A stretch of DNA of 64,000 nucleotides from contig CALKIW010000070.1 of NCBI GenBank assembly GCA_937995875.1, positions 1 to 64,000 of the forward strand. The letters run 5' to 3'. Numbering within the stretch: position 1 is the stretch's first letter; each line of letters begins with the position of its first letter. The notes beneath the pieces were generated by a model. The model saw only the letters and a list, made by a program, of their open reading frames with translations. It ran no database searches and was not told where the DNA came from. Below are positions 8,298-19,300 of this stretch, piece by piece. This stretch comes from an uncultured Bacteroidales bacterium (GTDB lineage: Bacteria > Bacteroidota > Bacteroidia > Bacteroidales > Bacteroidaceae). A program made the position numbers and the translations under genes.

Positions 8298-9575
8298 ATG
8301 TTTCTCAGTCAGAAAATTAAGTATATATATGGCTGCCTATGGTGTCTTCTTGTTGCAGTTCCCATACACGCACAGTATGAAGAAGACGAAATTGTCGAAA
8401 ACAGCGATACCATTGCAACCGACTCCCTATGGGCCGACTCGCTCATCATCCGAAACGACACCCTACCCTGGCCGCAGAATGTTCAGGCCGAAATAGACCG
8501 GCTGCTTGAGCACGATATGTTTCAGACTTCGCAGCTCGGACTCATGATATGGGATCTCGATGCCGACTCTGCCATCTATCGGTTCAATGAGCGGCAACTG
8601 ATGCGCCCGGCCTCAACGATGAAAGCCATCACCGCCATTGCAGCCCTCGACCGTCTCGGCGGCAGCTATCAGTTTAAGACCGAGTTATGTTATACGGGGC
8701 AGGTGGACGGATGCGTGCTCAATGGTGACGTTTACTGCGTGGGCGGATTCGACCCCCGATTCAACACCGACGATATGCGGGCATTTGTGGAAGCCTTGAA
8801 CAGAATGGGCATCGACACCATACGCGGCAACATCTATTCGGATAAATCGATGAAAGACGACAGGATGCTTGGCGAAGGTTGGTGCTGGGACGACGACAAC
8901 CCCGTGCTCTCACCGCTGCTCATCTCGCGCAAAGACCAGTTCATGGAGCAATTCTATAACAAATTGCGCAAGGCGGACATCTACCTCACTGGAGCCATCG
9001 GCGAGAAACGCAAGCCCCAAGAGGCCAACTGCATTGTGCGCCGCTTCCACACCATCGATCAAATCCTGATGCGCATGATGAAAGAGAGCGACAACCTCTA
9101 TGCTGAAGCCATGTTCTATCAGCTGGCTGCCGCCACCGGCAACCGTCCGGCATCTGCCAAAAGCGCAAGGGGCGTCATCAGGCAGCTTGTGAACAAGTTG
9201 GGACTTGACGGGGCGCGCTATCAGTTTGCCGATGGAAGCGGATTGTCGCTATACAACTATGTCAGCGCAGAATTGTTGATACGCTTTCTGCGCTATGCCC
9301 ACGACAATGAAAACATCTACAACCACCTCCTGCCCTCACTTCCCATCGCCGGGCAGGACGGAACGTTGAAACGGAGAATGCAGTCACAGTTTACGCGTGG
9401 CAACGTCCGCGCCAAGACCGGAACGGTGACGGGAGTGAGTTCGCTGTGCGGCTATCTCACCGCCGCCAACGGCCATCGCATCTGTTTCTGTATTATCAAC
9501 CAAGGGGTGATGCATGGCAGGAACGGACGGAAATTCCAAGACAAAGTATGCTCAATACTGTGCAGCCCACAGTAA
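8298..9575 (+). CDS. dacB: D-alanyl-D-alanine carboxypeptidase/endopeptidase, PBP4 type
   Basis: Peptidase S13 family enzyme that trims or cleaves peptidoglycan cross-links in the periplasm. All three penicillin-binding motifs are present: S106-T-M-K109 (catalytic serine and lysine), S264-D-N266, and K373-T-G375. An N-terminal hydrophobic stretch ending near IHAQ looks like a signal peptide. At 425 residues it is slightly shorter than E. coli PBP4, with the extra domain between the SxxK and SxN motifs still present. It lies between the PH-like gene and the MscS gene with about 28-nt gaps, so the three are likely co-transcribed. Confidence 0.92.
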   Translation: MFLSQKIKYIYGCLWCLLVAVPIHAQYEEDEIVENSDTIATDSLWADSLIIRNDTLPWPQNVQAEIDRLLEHDMFQTSQLGLMIWDLDADSAIYRFNERQLMRPASTMKAITAIAALDRLGGSYQFKTELCYTGQVDGCVLNGDVYCVGGFDPRFNTDDMRAFVEALNRMGIDTIRGNIYSDKSMKDDRMLGEGWCWDDDNPVLSPLLISRKDQFMEQFYNKLRKADIYLTGAIGEKRKPQEANCIVRRFHTIDQILMRMMKESDNLYAEAMFYQLAAATGNRPASAKSARGVIRQLVNKLGLDGARYQFADGSGLSLYNYVSAELLIRFLRYAHDNENIYNHLLPSLPIAGQDGTLKRRMQSQFTRGNVRAKTGTVTGVSSLCGYLTAANGHRICFCIINQGVMHGRNGRKFQDKVCSILCSPQ

Positions 9576-9603
9576 TATTCACATATTAACAAAAAGAAAA
9601 CTT

Positions 9604-10719
9604 ATGGAAATTATCGTGTATTACATTGAGAGTTTAATTAAGATGTGCGGCCTTTCCGGCAGTGCCATCACCTGGGTGCGTCACACCGTGATGATAGCCC
9701 TTGTGTTAGTTCTGGCATGGTTAGCCTACCAGCTCTGCCGTCGTCTCTTCATTCCCATTGTAGAAAAAATTACGCGCCGCACTGCCGCCAAATGGGACAA
9801 TATTCTCTTTAGCCGCCCCGTGCTCTTGGCAGCGTGCAGCATCGTTCCGGCCCTCGTGGTATGGAAACTACTGCCCATTGTTTTCTACGAACACCCCGTT
9901 GTTCAGGAAGTTTTCAACCGCCTGACGGCCATCTATGCTACCATCGCTACGGTTAATCTGATTGTTGTCATCATCAACAGTCTGAAGCGGGCGCAAAGCG
10001 GCAACGGCACGAATATGCGCCAATACATCGTGTCGTTCTGTGGATTGCTGCAGGTTGTTGTGGTTTTCATTGCCGTTATTATAGTCGTCTCTATCATCAT
10101 CAATCGCAGCCCGCTCACCCTGCTGGCAGGACTTGGCGCAACATCCGCCATCCTGATGTTGGTCTTCAAAGACACCATCGAAGGATTGGTGGCCGGCATA
10201 CGCCTTACCTCTGCCGATATGCTCCACGTGGGTGAGTGGATAACGGTGCCTTCGACAAATGCCGATGGTACGGTCATAGAGATGAATCTTACCACAGTCA
10301 AGGTGCAGAATTTCGACAACACCATCGTCACCGTATCGCCTACCACACTGGTCAATGGATCCTTCCAAAACTGGAAAGGCATGCAAGCTGCCGGTGGACG
10401 ACGCGTCACCCGCATCATTCTGTTTGACATCCGCAGCATCAGCTTCGTAGACGAAAGTCGCAAAGAAACCAACATAGCACGCTATCGCCGGGCTATGGAA
10501 GACTATCTGCGCAACAACGCCGAAGTAAACCATCAGATGACTTGCATGGTGCGCCAGAAAGAAGCCACACCAACCGGACTTCCGATAGAGCTGTATTTCT
10601 TCCTGAAAGACAAGGTATGGGTGAACTACGAGCACAATCTGGCCGACATCATGGAGTATGCCTACGCCATAGCCGGAGAATACGGTTTGAAAGTTTACCA
10701 GAACTTCCCGAAACAATAA
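9604..10719 (+). CDS. Mechanosensitive ion channel, MscS family
   Basis: Pressure-relief channel of the inner membrane, 371 residues. The N-terminal third has several hydrophobic helices; a pore-lining helix rich in Gly/Ala follows (LLAGLGATSAILMLVFKDTI), then the MscS beta domain (HVGEWITVP, DGTVIEMNLTTVKVQNFDNT, VSPTTLVNGSFQNW) and a C-terminal alpha/beta domain. An in-frame start at 9514 overlaps the end of dacB and adds a non-hydrophobic leader, so ATG at 9604 is preferred. A strong bidirectional terminator follows. Confidence 0.9.
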   Translation: MEIIVYYIESLIKMCGLSGSAITWVRHTVMIALVLVLAWLAYQLCRRLFIPIVEKITRRTAAKWDNILFSRPVLLAACSIVPALVVWKLLPIVFYEHPVVQEVFNRLTAIYATIATVNLIVVIINSLKRAQSGNGTNMRQYIVSFCGLLQVVVVFIAVIIVVSIIINRSPLTLLAGLGATSAILMLVFKDTIEGLVAGIRLTSADMLHVGEWITVPSTNADGTVIEMNLTTVKVQNFDNTIVTVSPTTLVNGSFQNWKGMQAAGGRRVTRIILFDIRSISFVDESRKETNIARYRRAMEDYLRNNAEVNHQMTCMVRQKEATPTGLPIELYFFLKDKVWVNYEHNLADIMEYAYAIAGEYGLKVYQNFPKQ

Positions 10720-10815
10720 GGCTCCGTAAAGGCTGAGAGCTACATTCGGAAAATGAACTGAGTCGCCCGCTCCGCACATAGTGCAAGGCACAGAGACGGT
10801 CGGGGGAACATACGA

Positions 10816-10862
10816 AAACGATTGAGCCGCGCGATGATGTACATCGCGCGGCTCAATCGTTT
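10816..10862. terminator. Bidirectional terminator, 21-bp perfect stem
   Basis: Arms 10816-10836 and 10842-10862 are perfectly complementary (left arm begins AAACGATTGAGCC) with a 5-nt loop. A-runs at the left and T-runs at the right allow termination in both directions between the convergent MscS and FMN-binding genes. Confidence 0.85.
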
Positions 10863-10904
10863 CGGTGCATTATACGGTTTACAATATCCCTATCTTGCAG
10901 CAGA

Positions 10905-11300
10905 CTACTTGTGTGCCTTGTAATATTTCAGACCCGTTTGTACGTTCTTCACCAATGCGTTGCTTGAAAGCGTGGCACCACTCACGGCATCCACATTCAT
11001 CTTCTCGGCCTTGGTGACCGTTTTTCCGGCAAAATTATTGAGTACAGCCTTTGCCTTGGCAAAGTATTTTGGACTTTCCTGTGTCTTCAGAGCCTCCACC
11101 TTGACAACACGGTTTTTCTCAATATAGATTTTAACCGGTGTTGTGCTCTTGTAGCCTCTTATGTTTTTAGTCAGCGTAGCTGTATTGACAACAGTTGTTG
11201 CACCATTTTTCGTTATCACTCCGTCGGCAGGCATGGCACTGATGAAAAACATCACCGCCAAGACTGCAACAGATGATTTAACCATCATTTTCTTGTTCAT
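10905..11300 (-). CDS. Exported FMN-binding domain protein
   Basis: A 131-residue protein with an N-terminal signal sequence (MNKKMMVKSSVAVLAVMFFI) and a single FMN-binding domain of the NqrC/RnfG type. The motif DAVSGATLSS (SGAT at 107-110) is where related proteins carry covalently bound FMN on a threonine. It is probably a periplasmic or envelope-attached electron-transfer flavoprotein. No Rnf, Nqr or flavin-transferase gene lies beside it here. It stands alone with a terminator downstream. Confidence 0.82.
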   Translation of the reverse strand: MNKKMMVKSSVAVLAVMFFISAMPADGVITKNGATTVVNTATLTKNIRGYKSTTPVKIYIEKNRVVKVEALKTQESPKYFAKAKAVLNNFAGKTVTKAEKMNVDAVSGATLSSNALVKNVQTGLKYYKAHK

Positions 11301-11488
11301 ATTCTTATCATCTTAATTGAGACGTGTTATTATATGAGACCTATGAAGGTAGTCAAAAGTTTAGTCACAGGCAGAGCCAAATCGCCTTTTTAACATTTAA
11401 ACTTCTGCTTTTAACGTTTAAGACTCTATGGGAAATGCTGCCACAGTTGGTCCTGCCCCCCTTCTGCTGAAGGGGAAGCAGGTATAAA

Positions 11489-12388
11489 CTACACCAGTGT
11501 AGCCACAATTTCCTCACGGCTGCCGGGCAGCATGTCTATCACCGGTATTTCAGGCATCGTATAACATCCGGGCTGCAGACGCATGGCGGCACGGGCAACA
11601 TTGACCAACACTTGCGCGGTGAGGGCGGGATTGTTGATGCTCATGTTGAATTCCAAGCGTTGATTGGGTGTTGTGCCGCTGACGCCCTTGCGCACGAGAT
11701 TCACCCCATGCCCCATATCCTGAACATCTTTTACCGATGTTACGGCAAACACATGGGTCTCGTCGTTGGCAAAATAGGGGTCAGCCTTAATTTCTACTGT
11801 GACCTCTTCCAATTTGGCGCCATCTTCCAACTCCACGTAAACCATGCGGCGATGAATGCCCTCACCCAACGGTATAGTCACGGAGAGCGCATCTTTCACG
11901 CCTTTCTTGCTCCGTGCGCACACACTGTGCCCCATCGACATACCCGGTCCGAAATTGGTGTACGTCAATCCTTTGGGTGCAAGGCTTTGCATCAGCACGC
12001 GCACAATGGAGTCCGATCCGGGATCCCATCCGGCCGAAATCACGCTCACTCGTCCGGCCTGCTTGCAGTTCGCCATCTGTTTCGTGCGATAATCCAAAAT
12101 AGAACTGTGAATATCGAAGCTGTCTACTGTGTTGATTCCCATACCTACCAGCTTGGCAGCATACTCCGGACACATTCGCGTGGGCAGGGAAAGCAACGCA
12201 ACGTCTATGTCTTGCAGCTTGGTGATGTCGTCCACCACTTTGTAAGGGGTCAGCTCCAAGGGCTTATCCTTGTCGCCCTGACGGCGAACAATGCCCACAA
12301 TCTCAAAATCGGGTGCAGACGCCAATGCCTCTACAGCATAACGACCTATATTTCCATAACCTACGACGGCTGCTCTGATTTTTTTCAT
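11489..12388 (-). CDS. ddh: meso-Diaminopimelate dehydrogenase
   Basis: Makes meso-diaminopimelate directly from tetrahydrodipicolinate using NADPH and ammonia, supplying peptidoglycan and lysine in one step. The protein starts KKIRAAVVGYGNIGRYAVEA, a Rossmann fold with GxGxxG, and contains SAGWDPGSDSIVRVL, typical of the family; 299 residues is close to the usual 300-326. An upstream ATG at 12430 is rejected because a minus-strand promoter box (TAATTTTG, 12428-12435) covers it, leaving ATG at 12388 with a leader of about 35 nt. Confidence 0.9.
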   Translation of the reverse strand: MKKIRAAVVGYGNIGRYAVEALASAPDFEIVGIVRRQGDKDKPLELTPYKVVDDITKLQDIDVALLSLPTRMCPEYAAKLVGMGINTVDSFDIHSSILDYRTKQMANCKQAGRVSVISAGWDPGSDSIVRVLMQSLAPKGLTYTNFGPGMSMGHSVCARSKKGVKDALSVTIPLGEGIHRRMVYVELEDGAKLEEVTVEIKADPYFANDETHVFAVTSVKDVQDMGHGVNLVRKGVSGTTPNQRLEFNMSINNPALTAQVLVNVARAAMRLQPGCYTMPEIPVIDMLPGSREEIVATLV

Positions 12389-12427
12389 TTCTTCTGTGAT
12401 TTTGTTATTTATATTTACTTCCGGTTG

Positions 12428-12435
12428 CAAAATTA
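12428..12435 (-). promoter_or_regulatory. Candidate -7 box for ddh
   Basis: CAAAATTA on the + strand is TAATTTTG on the minus strand. Its position decides in favour of the ddh start at 12388. Confidence 0.55.
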
Positions 12436-12639
12436 CACCATTCTCACGAAAAAATACATTATCTGACGTTTAAAATATAAAAAAAGTTCAGATGTGGCAA
12501 AACGAAAGCTTTTCAAAGGAATAAAAAACAAAATGGAACACCAAGCAGGGACATACCCCTCCTTTTTCAGTCTCTATGCAATATGAGCAAAAAACACACG
12601 TTATTACATTGTACTGTATATATACAAAGTTTTAACCAA

Positions 12640-13260
12640 ATGATAGAATATATTAAGGGTGAGCTTGTGGAGCTTTCACCTGCATTGGCTGTTATAGAAG
12701 CCCATGGCGTTGGCTACGCACTTAGCATCTCGCTCAATACTTATGATGGTATTCAAGGCAAAAAGGAGGCTAAACTGTTTGTCCACGAGGCCATTCAGGC
12801 GGGAGGACGCGATGACAGCTATACGCTCTACGGCTTCGCTACCAAGCAGGAACGCGAGCTCTACCGAATGCTGATCAGCGTATCGGGCGTGGGGGCCAAC
12901 ACGGCACGCACCATGTTGTCGTCGTTATCGCCCAACGAACTTTGCACCGCCATTGCCAACGGCGACGAGAAACTCATCAAGAGCGTTAAGGGAATCGGCT
13001 TGAAAACCGCCCAGCGCGTCATCGTAGATCTGCGCGATAAAATTGTCAATTCGGGCATTGCCGACGAATTCCACGTTGGCACGCCATCCACTAAAACATC
13101 GGCCATCAACACCGCCGTGAAGGATGAAGCCGTATCAGCCATGACCATGTTGGGATTTTCTCCTGCTCCTGTGGCCAAAGTGGTGGCCGCCATCCTCACC
13201 GAGCAGCCGGATATGGCAGTAGAAATGGTGGTGAAGGAAGCTTTGAAGCGAATCAAATAA
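12640..13260 (+). CDS. ruvA: Holliday junction branch migration subunit RuvA
   Basis: Binds four-way junctions and loads the RuvB motor during recombinational repair. The 206-residue protein begins MIEYIKGELVELSPALAVIE, the conserved OB-fold start, followed by helix-hairpin-helix motifs (LISVSGVGANTARTMLS and IKSVKGIGLKTAQRVIVDL) and a C-terminal RuvB-binding domain (DEAVSAMTMLGFSPAPV onward). A start at 12583 would add 19 atypical residues. It lies 133 nt before sprA, an order also common in other Bacteroidota. Confidence 0.95.
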   Translation: MIEYIKGELVELSPALAVIEAHGVGYALSISLNTYDGIQGKKEAKLFVHEAIQAGGRDDSYTLYGFATKQERELYRMLISVSGVGANTARTMLSSLSPNELCTAIANGDEKLIKSVKGIGLKTAQRVIVDLRDKIVNSGIADEFHVGTPSTKTSAINTAVKDEAVSAMTMLGFSPAPVAKVVAAILTEQPDMAVEMVVKEALKRIK

Positions 13261-13393
13261 AAAGATGTGGAGCGCAGTTGTTCATATTCAACAACATCCC
13301 TACTCCTCGTGCATACCTATTTGTTGCGAGCCGATGAAGCCTGAGGCAACTCCTGTTTTAGGTTAAGTTGGGCTGCAAACAAGTCTTATAAAA

Positions 13394-16300
13394 ATGAAGA
13401 TAAGGAAACATTACATCATCATATTGCTGATGCTGGGCATGACAATGGTCAGTTCTGCTGTCGTGCTTCCTTTCTTCCAAGTAGACCCTACGCAACAAAA
13501 CCGCAGGACTGCAAACGCCGCCAAGCCTCCATCTCAACCCATTTTGGAAAACGGGGATGAAACTCCCGATTCGCTGATCAATCCCCGATGGAAGATTCAG
13601 CGTACCACCCCGATCACTTACGACGACCTCGAACAAAATGCAATGGACCTGAAACGTCCTGAGGGCTTGGTGTATGAGGTGGTCTACAACGACACCATCG
13701 ACCGCTATATTATAGGTACAAAGATTGGCTCCACCTATCTTGCGGCTCCCATTATGATGACCCCTGAGGAGTATATGAAATGGAGTGAGAAGCACGGGAG
13801 GGACGCATACTACCGCAGCAAGAACGACGAAATATACAAAACACAGGGCAAAGAGAAGTTCAGCTTCACCGACATGCACTTTGATCTCGGTCCGGCCGAA
13901 AAGATTTTCGGTCCCGGAGGCGTGCGCATCAAGACGCAGGGAACGGCCGAACTGAAATTCGGGGCGACCTTCAAGAATATCGATAACCCCTCGCTCCCCA
14001 TCCGAAACCGCAAGGTAACCACGATGGATTTCGACGAAAAGATTAACCTTAACGTCAATGGAAAAGTGGGCGACAAGGTAAACATGAATCTCAACTACAA
14101 CACCGACGCGACCTTCGATTTTGATGCGCAAAACATGAAGTTGAAATACGACGGTAAAGAAGATGAGATCATTAAGCTGGTAGAAGGTGGAAATGTGTCG
14201 TTCCCCTCCAATTCGTCCTTAATTCAAGGGGCCAGTAGCCTATTCGGATTGCGCACCGATTTGCAGTTTGGCAAACTGAAACTGCAGCTTGTGGCCTCAC
14301 AGAAAAAAAGCTCCTCGAAAAGCGTGTCCAGTCAAGGCGGCAAACAACTCACCCCCTTTGAAATCAGCGCGGCTGACTATGAGGAAAACCGCCACTTCTT
14401 CCTGTCTCAATACTTCCGCAACCATTACGATGACGGTATGAAGACCTTGCCCAACCTGACCACCGGGGTGAGCATCAATCGCGTGGAGATCTGGGTCACC
14501 AATAAGAACGGAACGACTACCAACACACGCAATATCGTGGCACTGACCGACCTCGCCGAAAGCAGCAATATCAGCAACCCGATGTGGGCACCAAGCGGAA
14601 CGAACGTGCCATCGAACACAGCCAACACCGAATACAGCACCATTGTAAACCAGTATGCCGATGCACGCTCTATAGACCAAGCGTCTACCGTGCTTGACGG
14701 TGCGGGGTTAGTTGGAGGTGTCGACTATGAAAAACTGCAGAGCGCAAGACTTCTCAATTCCTCCGAATACACCATAAACTCGGCTCTGGGTTATGTGTCG
14801 TTGCGCAGTTCGCTGCAAACTGATCAGGTGTTGGCAGTGGCTTATGAATACACATACGGTGGGCAGACCTATCAGGTTGGTGAGTTTGCCAGCGACATTA
14901 CTGACGTAAACCAGGCGCTTTTCGTCAAATCGCTGAAAAACACAAGCAATAATCCCATGCAGGGTAACTGGGATTTGATGATGAAAAACGTGTATTACCT
15001 GGCGTCATCCATCGAGAAAGACAAGTTCCGCTTAGACGTAAAGTTCCAAAGCGACACCGCCGGGGTGTATCTTTCATACATTCCTGAGCAGCAGGTGAAG
15101 AGCCAGACGCTCATCAAAGTGCTTGGTGCCGACCGACTGGACAATAACAACAAGGCTCATCCCAACGGCTATTTCGACTTCGTGGAAGGTTACACCGTGA
15201 GAAACGGACGTGTGTTTTTTCCTTCGGCAGAGCCGTTTGGTCGGTATCTCTACAATTATCTGACAAGCAAAGGAGTGAGTGCTGACAAGGCTCAGAAATA
15301 CGCTTTTACCGAGCTATACGACTCCACCAAGACCATTGCCAAGCAAATTGCTGAGAAAGACAAGTATCTGTTGCAAGGCCAATATCGCGGAACGTCGGCA
15401 AATGTCATCTCGCTTGGAGCCTACAATGTGCCGCAAGGGTCGGTGGTGGTCACTGCCGGCGGCGTGACACTGACCGAAGGCGCCGACTACTCGGTAGATT
15501 ATAGTGCCGGCGAAGTCACTATTTTAAACCAGAGCATCATCGATGCCGGTACCTCCGTCAATGTGTCTTTGGAGAGCCAATCCGAGTATTCGCAGGAACG
15601 AAAGACGATGTTCGGCATGAACTGGGAATACGATTTCTCGAAGAATTTCCAAATGTCGGGTACTCTCCAACACCTTTCCGAACAGGCCCTTACCACCAAA
15701 GTATCCATGGGTATGGAGCCACTGAACAACACGATATGGGGTCTCAACATCAATTGGAAGAAAGAAAGCCAATGGCTCACCAATATGCTCGACAAACTTC
15801 CTTTCCTCCATCTCACCCAGCCCTCACAAATTTCGTTCACCGGAGAGTTTGCCCAGCTTCTCGCAGGACAAAGTCGTGGCGTGCAAGACAACGCCTCCTA
15901 TCTTGACGATTTCGAAGGCACCACCGACAAAATGGACGTTTCTACGCCTACCAACTGGATTCTTTCCAGTGTGCCTTCGATGTTTCCTGAGAGTCGTGAC
16001 CGCACAGGACTAACCAGCGGATTTAACCGTTCGCAGATGGCTTGGTACACCATAGACCCTCTTTTCACCCGACGCAGCAGCAGCCTGACACCTTCTCACA
16101 TCAAGAGCGACCTTGATCAGCTGAGCGACCCCTACGTGCGCGAGATATACGTACGCGACCTTTACCCACAGCGCGACCAGAGCAGCTACAGCGGTGCCAC
16201 CTCCACACTGCCCATTCTCAACCTGGCCTACTATCCCAACGAGCGTGGTCCCTACAACTTTAACCCCGATCTTTCTTCCAACGGCATGCTCAACAATCCT

Positions 16301-19300
16301 CGCCAACATTGGGGAGGCATGATGCGCAAACTCGATACCAACGACTTTGAGGCCGCCAACATCGAATATATCGAGTTTTGGATGCTCGACCCCTTTATCA
16401 AAAGCAGCACTCAACCCAATGCTTCGGAATACGGAGGAGACTTCTATATCAACCTCGGCGAAGTATCGGAAGACATTCTTCACGACGGCAAGAAGTTCTC
16501 TGAGAGCGGTATGCCCGTAGACGGATCTGCCAATTTCAGCTACACGCAATGGGGAAAAATTCCCGTACAAAGCACGGTTACCTACGCCTTTGCCACGACA
16601 AACGGAAGCCGCAAGCTGCAAGACGTGGGTTATAACGGCCTGAACGACGGAGAGGAACAGCAGTTTGAAACCTACCAAGATTTTCTCAAACAGATACAAG
16701 GCAAGGTCAATGCAGCCGTGTGGGACTCCATTTGGGCTGACCCGGCAAACGATAATTACCACTATTTCCGTGGCTCCGACCTCGACCGCATGGAAGCCTC
16801 CATCCTTCGACGATACAAGTATATCAACAATCCGCAAGGCAACTCACCCGACAACGACAGCCGAACGGAGGGCTACGACACGTCGTATAAATCCACGCCA
16901 GATGCCGAAGACATCAACCAAGACTTTACACTCAACGAATACGAAAAATACTATCAATATCACGTTTCGGTGCGCCCGGAAGACCTTGTTGTAGGCAAGA
17001 ACTTCATTGTAGACAAGCGCGAGACCAACCGCACAGCCCGAAACGGAAAGTCGCCCAAGCTCACGTGGTATCTGTTCCGTATTCCCGTCAAAGAGTTTGA
17101 AAGTCGCAACGGCTCCATTTCCGACTTCAGCAGCATCCGTTTCATGCGAATGTTCCTCACAAACTTCGAGCATCCTGTTGTGATGCGATTTGCAAGTCTG
17201 GACCTCGTGCGTGGCACATGGCGTATATATGAGCAGAATCTCGACAACTCCGCATCGACCGGCTCCATGACTACCGCGTCGGTGAGCATCGAGGAAAACA
17301 ACGAAAAAACGCCCGTGAACTACATCTTACCACCGGGCATCAGCCGTGAACAAGACCCCACCCAGCCTCAACTCGTACAGGCCAACGAACAGGCACTCGA
17401 CATCAACGTCAAAAACCTGTCGAGCGGAGAGTCGAAGGCTGTATATAAGAACACCACACACGACCTTCGTCAGTACAAACGGCTCCAAATGTTTGTCCAT
17501 GCCAACGCCGACGAACAGAATGTAACCAACCTGCAAGATGGCCAGCTGGCCGTGTTCATACGTCTCGGCTCCGACTACAAAAGCAACTATTACGAATACG
17601 AAATCCCCCTGAAACTTACTCCTCCGGGCCGTTACGACCGTATGTCGCGTGCCGACTGCATTGCCGTTTGGCCGGAAGAAAACATGCTCGACGTGCCCCT
17701 TTCGATATTCACCGCCTTAAAAAAGGAGCGCAACCAACAGAAAGGTCTTGGGCTGGCCTCCTACAATCGTCCCTACGAGGCCTACGACAGCGAACGCCCC
17801 CAAAATAAGATTACCGTGATGGGTAATCCGACTTTAGGCGAGGTAAAAACCATGATTATCGGTGTCAGAAACCTTTCGGCCGACACCAAAAGCGGTGAGG
17901 TGTGGGTCAATGAACTGCGACTGAAAGAGTTTAACAATTCCGGAGGGTGGGCCGCCAACGGCAACCTGAACGTACAGATGTCCGATCTCGGCACCATGAA
18001 CGTGCAGGGACGGTATATCTCTCAAGGCTTTGGCGGACTGGAAGAAGGGGTGAACAGCCGTTCGAAAGACGATCGGAGCAACTTCTCTTTCATGACAAAC
18101 GTTGAACTGGGGAAGTTCTTCCCCGACAAGGCTAAAGTCTCAGCCCCATTGTATTACAGCGTAACCAAACAGGTGACATCCCCAAAATACAATCCCCTCG
18201 ACACCGACATGGAGTTGAAAGACGCCTTGGACGGTGCTCTAACACGCGCCGAGCGAGATTCCATTGAGCGCATTGCCGTGACGAAAACCATCAACACCAA
18301 CTTCTCTCTATCCAACGTGAAAGTGGGCATCCAGACCAAACGCCACCCCATGCCCTACGATCCGGCCAACTTCTCCTTCTTCTACAGCCACAGTCACACC
18401 CATAGCCAAGGCGAAACGACCGTCTACGAAAACGAAGACAACTGGCGGGGCGGCATGAACTACAACTGGACTCCGGTGTACAGAGCATGGGAGCCGTTCA
18501 AGAAAGTCAAGGGAAAGAGCAAGTGGCTCGACTTTCCCAAGCGTATAGGTTTGAACTGGCTGCCACAAAACGTGAATTTCAACACGGAGATTACACGTTC
18601 CTACTACGAACTGCAAGAGCGCGACATGGAAGCCATGGAGAACGCCAACCTACCTTTGGTATTCGCCCAACAGTTCTTGTGGAATCGGGAATTCCAACTG
18701 CGTTGGGACTTTACGAAAAACCTTCACATGAATTTCCAGAGTGCCACTCATGCCGAAATTGAAGAGCCTTATACTCCCGTCAACAAAGACCTTTATCCCA
18801 CCCAATACGAGGCATGGAAAGACTCGGTACGGAGGAGCATCCGACAGTTTGGAACGCCCCTCGATTATCAGCAAAACTTTACGCTTTCATACCAACTTCC
18901 ACTCAACCTGCTCCCCATATTCGACTGGGTGAACAGCGACGCGACCTACAATGCCACCTATCATTGGCTCAGAGGTACCGACCTCGAAGACGGCACTTCT
19001 CTGGGCAACACCATACAAAACAACCGACAACTCAACATCAACGGCTCGTTCGATTTTGTGCGTCTCTACAATCACAGTCCGTTCCTGAAAAAGGCCAACG
19101 AGCGTTTCGACAAGACACCAAGTCGCACGGAAATCAACAAGAAAAAACAAGACAGGGAAAAAGCCAGAGCCGAGAAAAAGAAACAACAGGAGGCCGAAGC
19201 CAAAGCGCGCGAGCAGGCTATTGCCGATGGCAAAGACCCGGACGAAGCCGTTAAACAACTACGCGAAAACAACAGAAAGACTGCGGAGAAGCAATCTTCC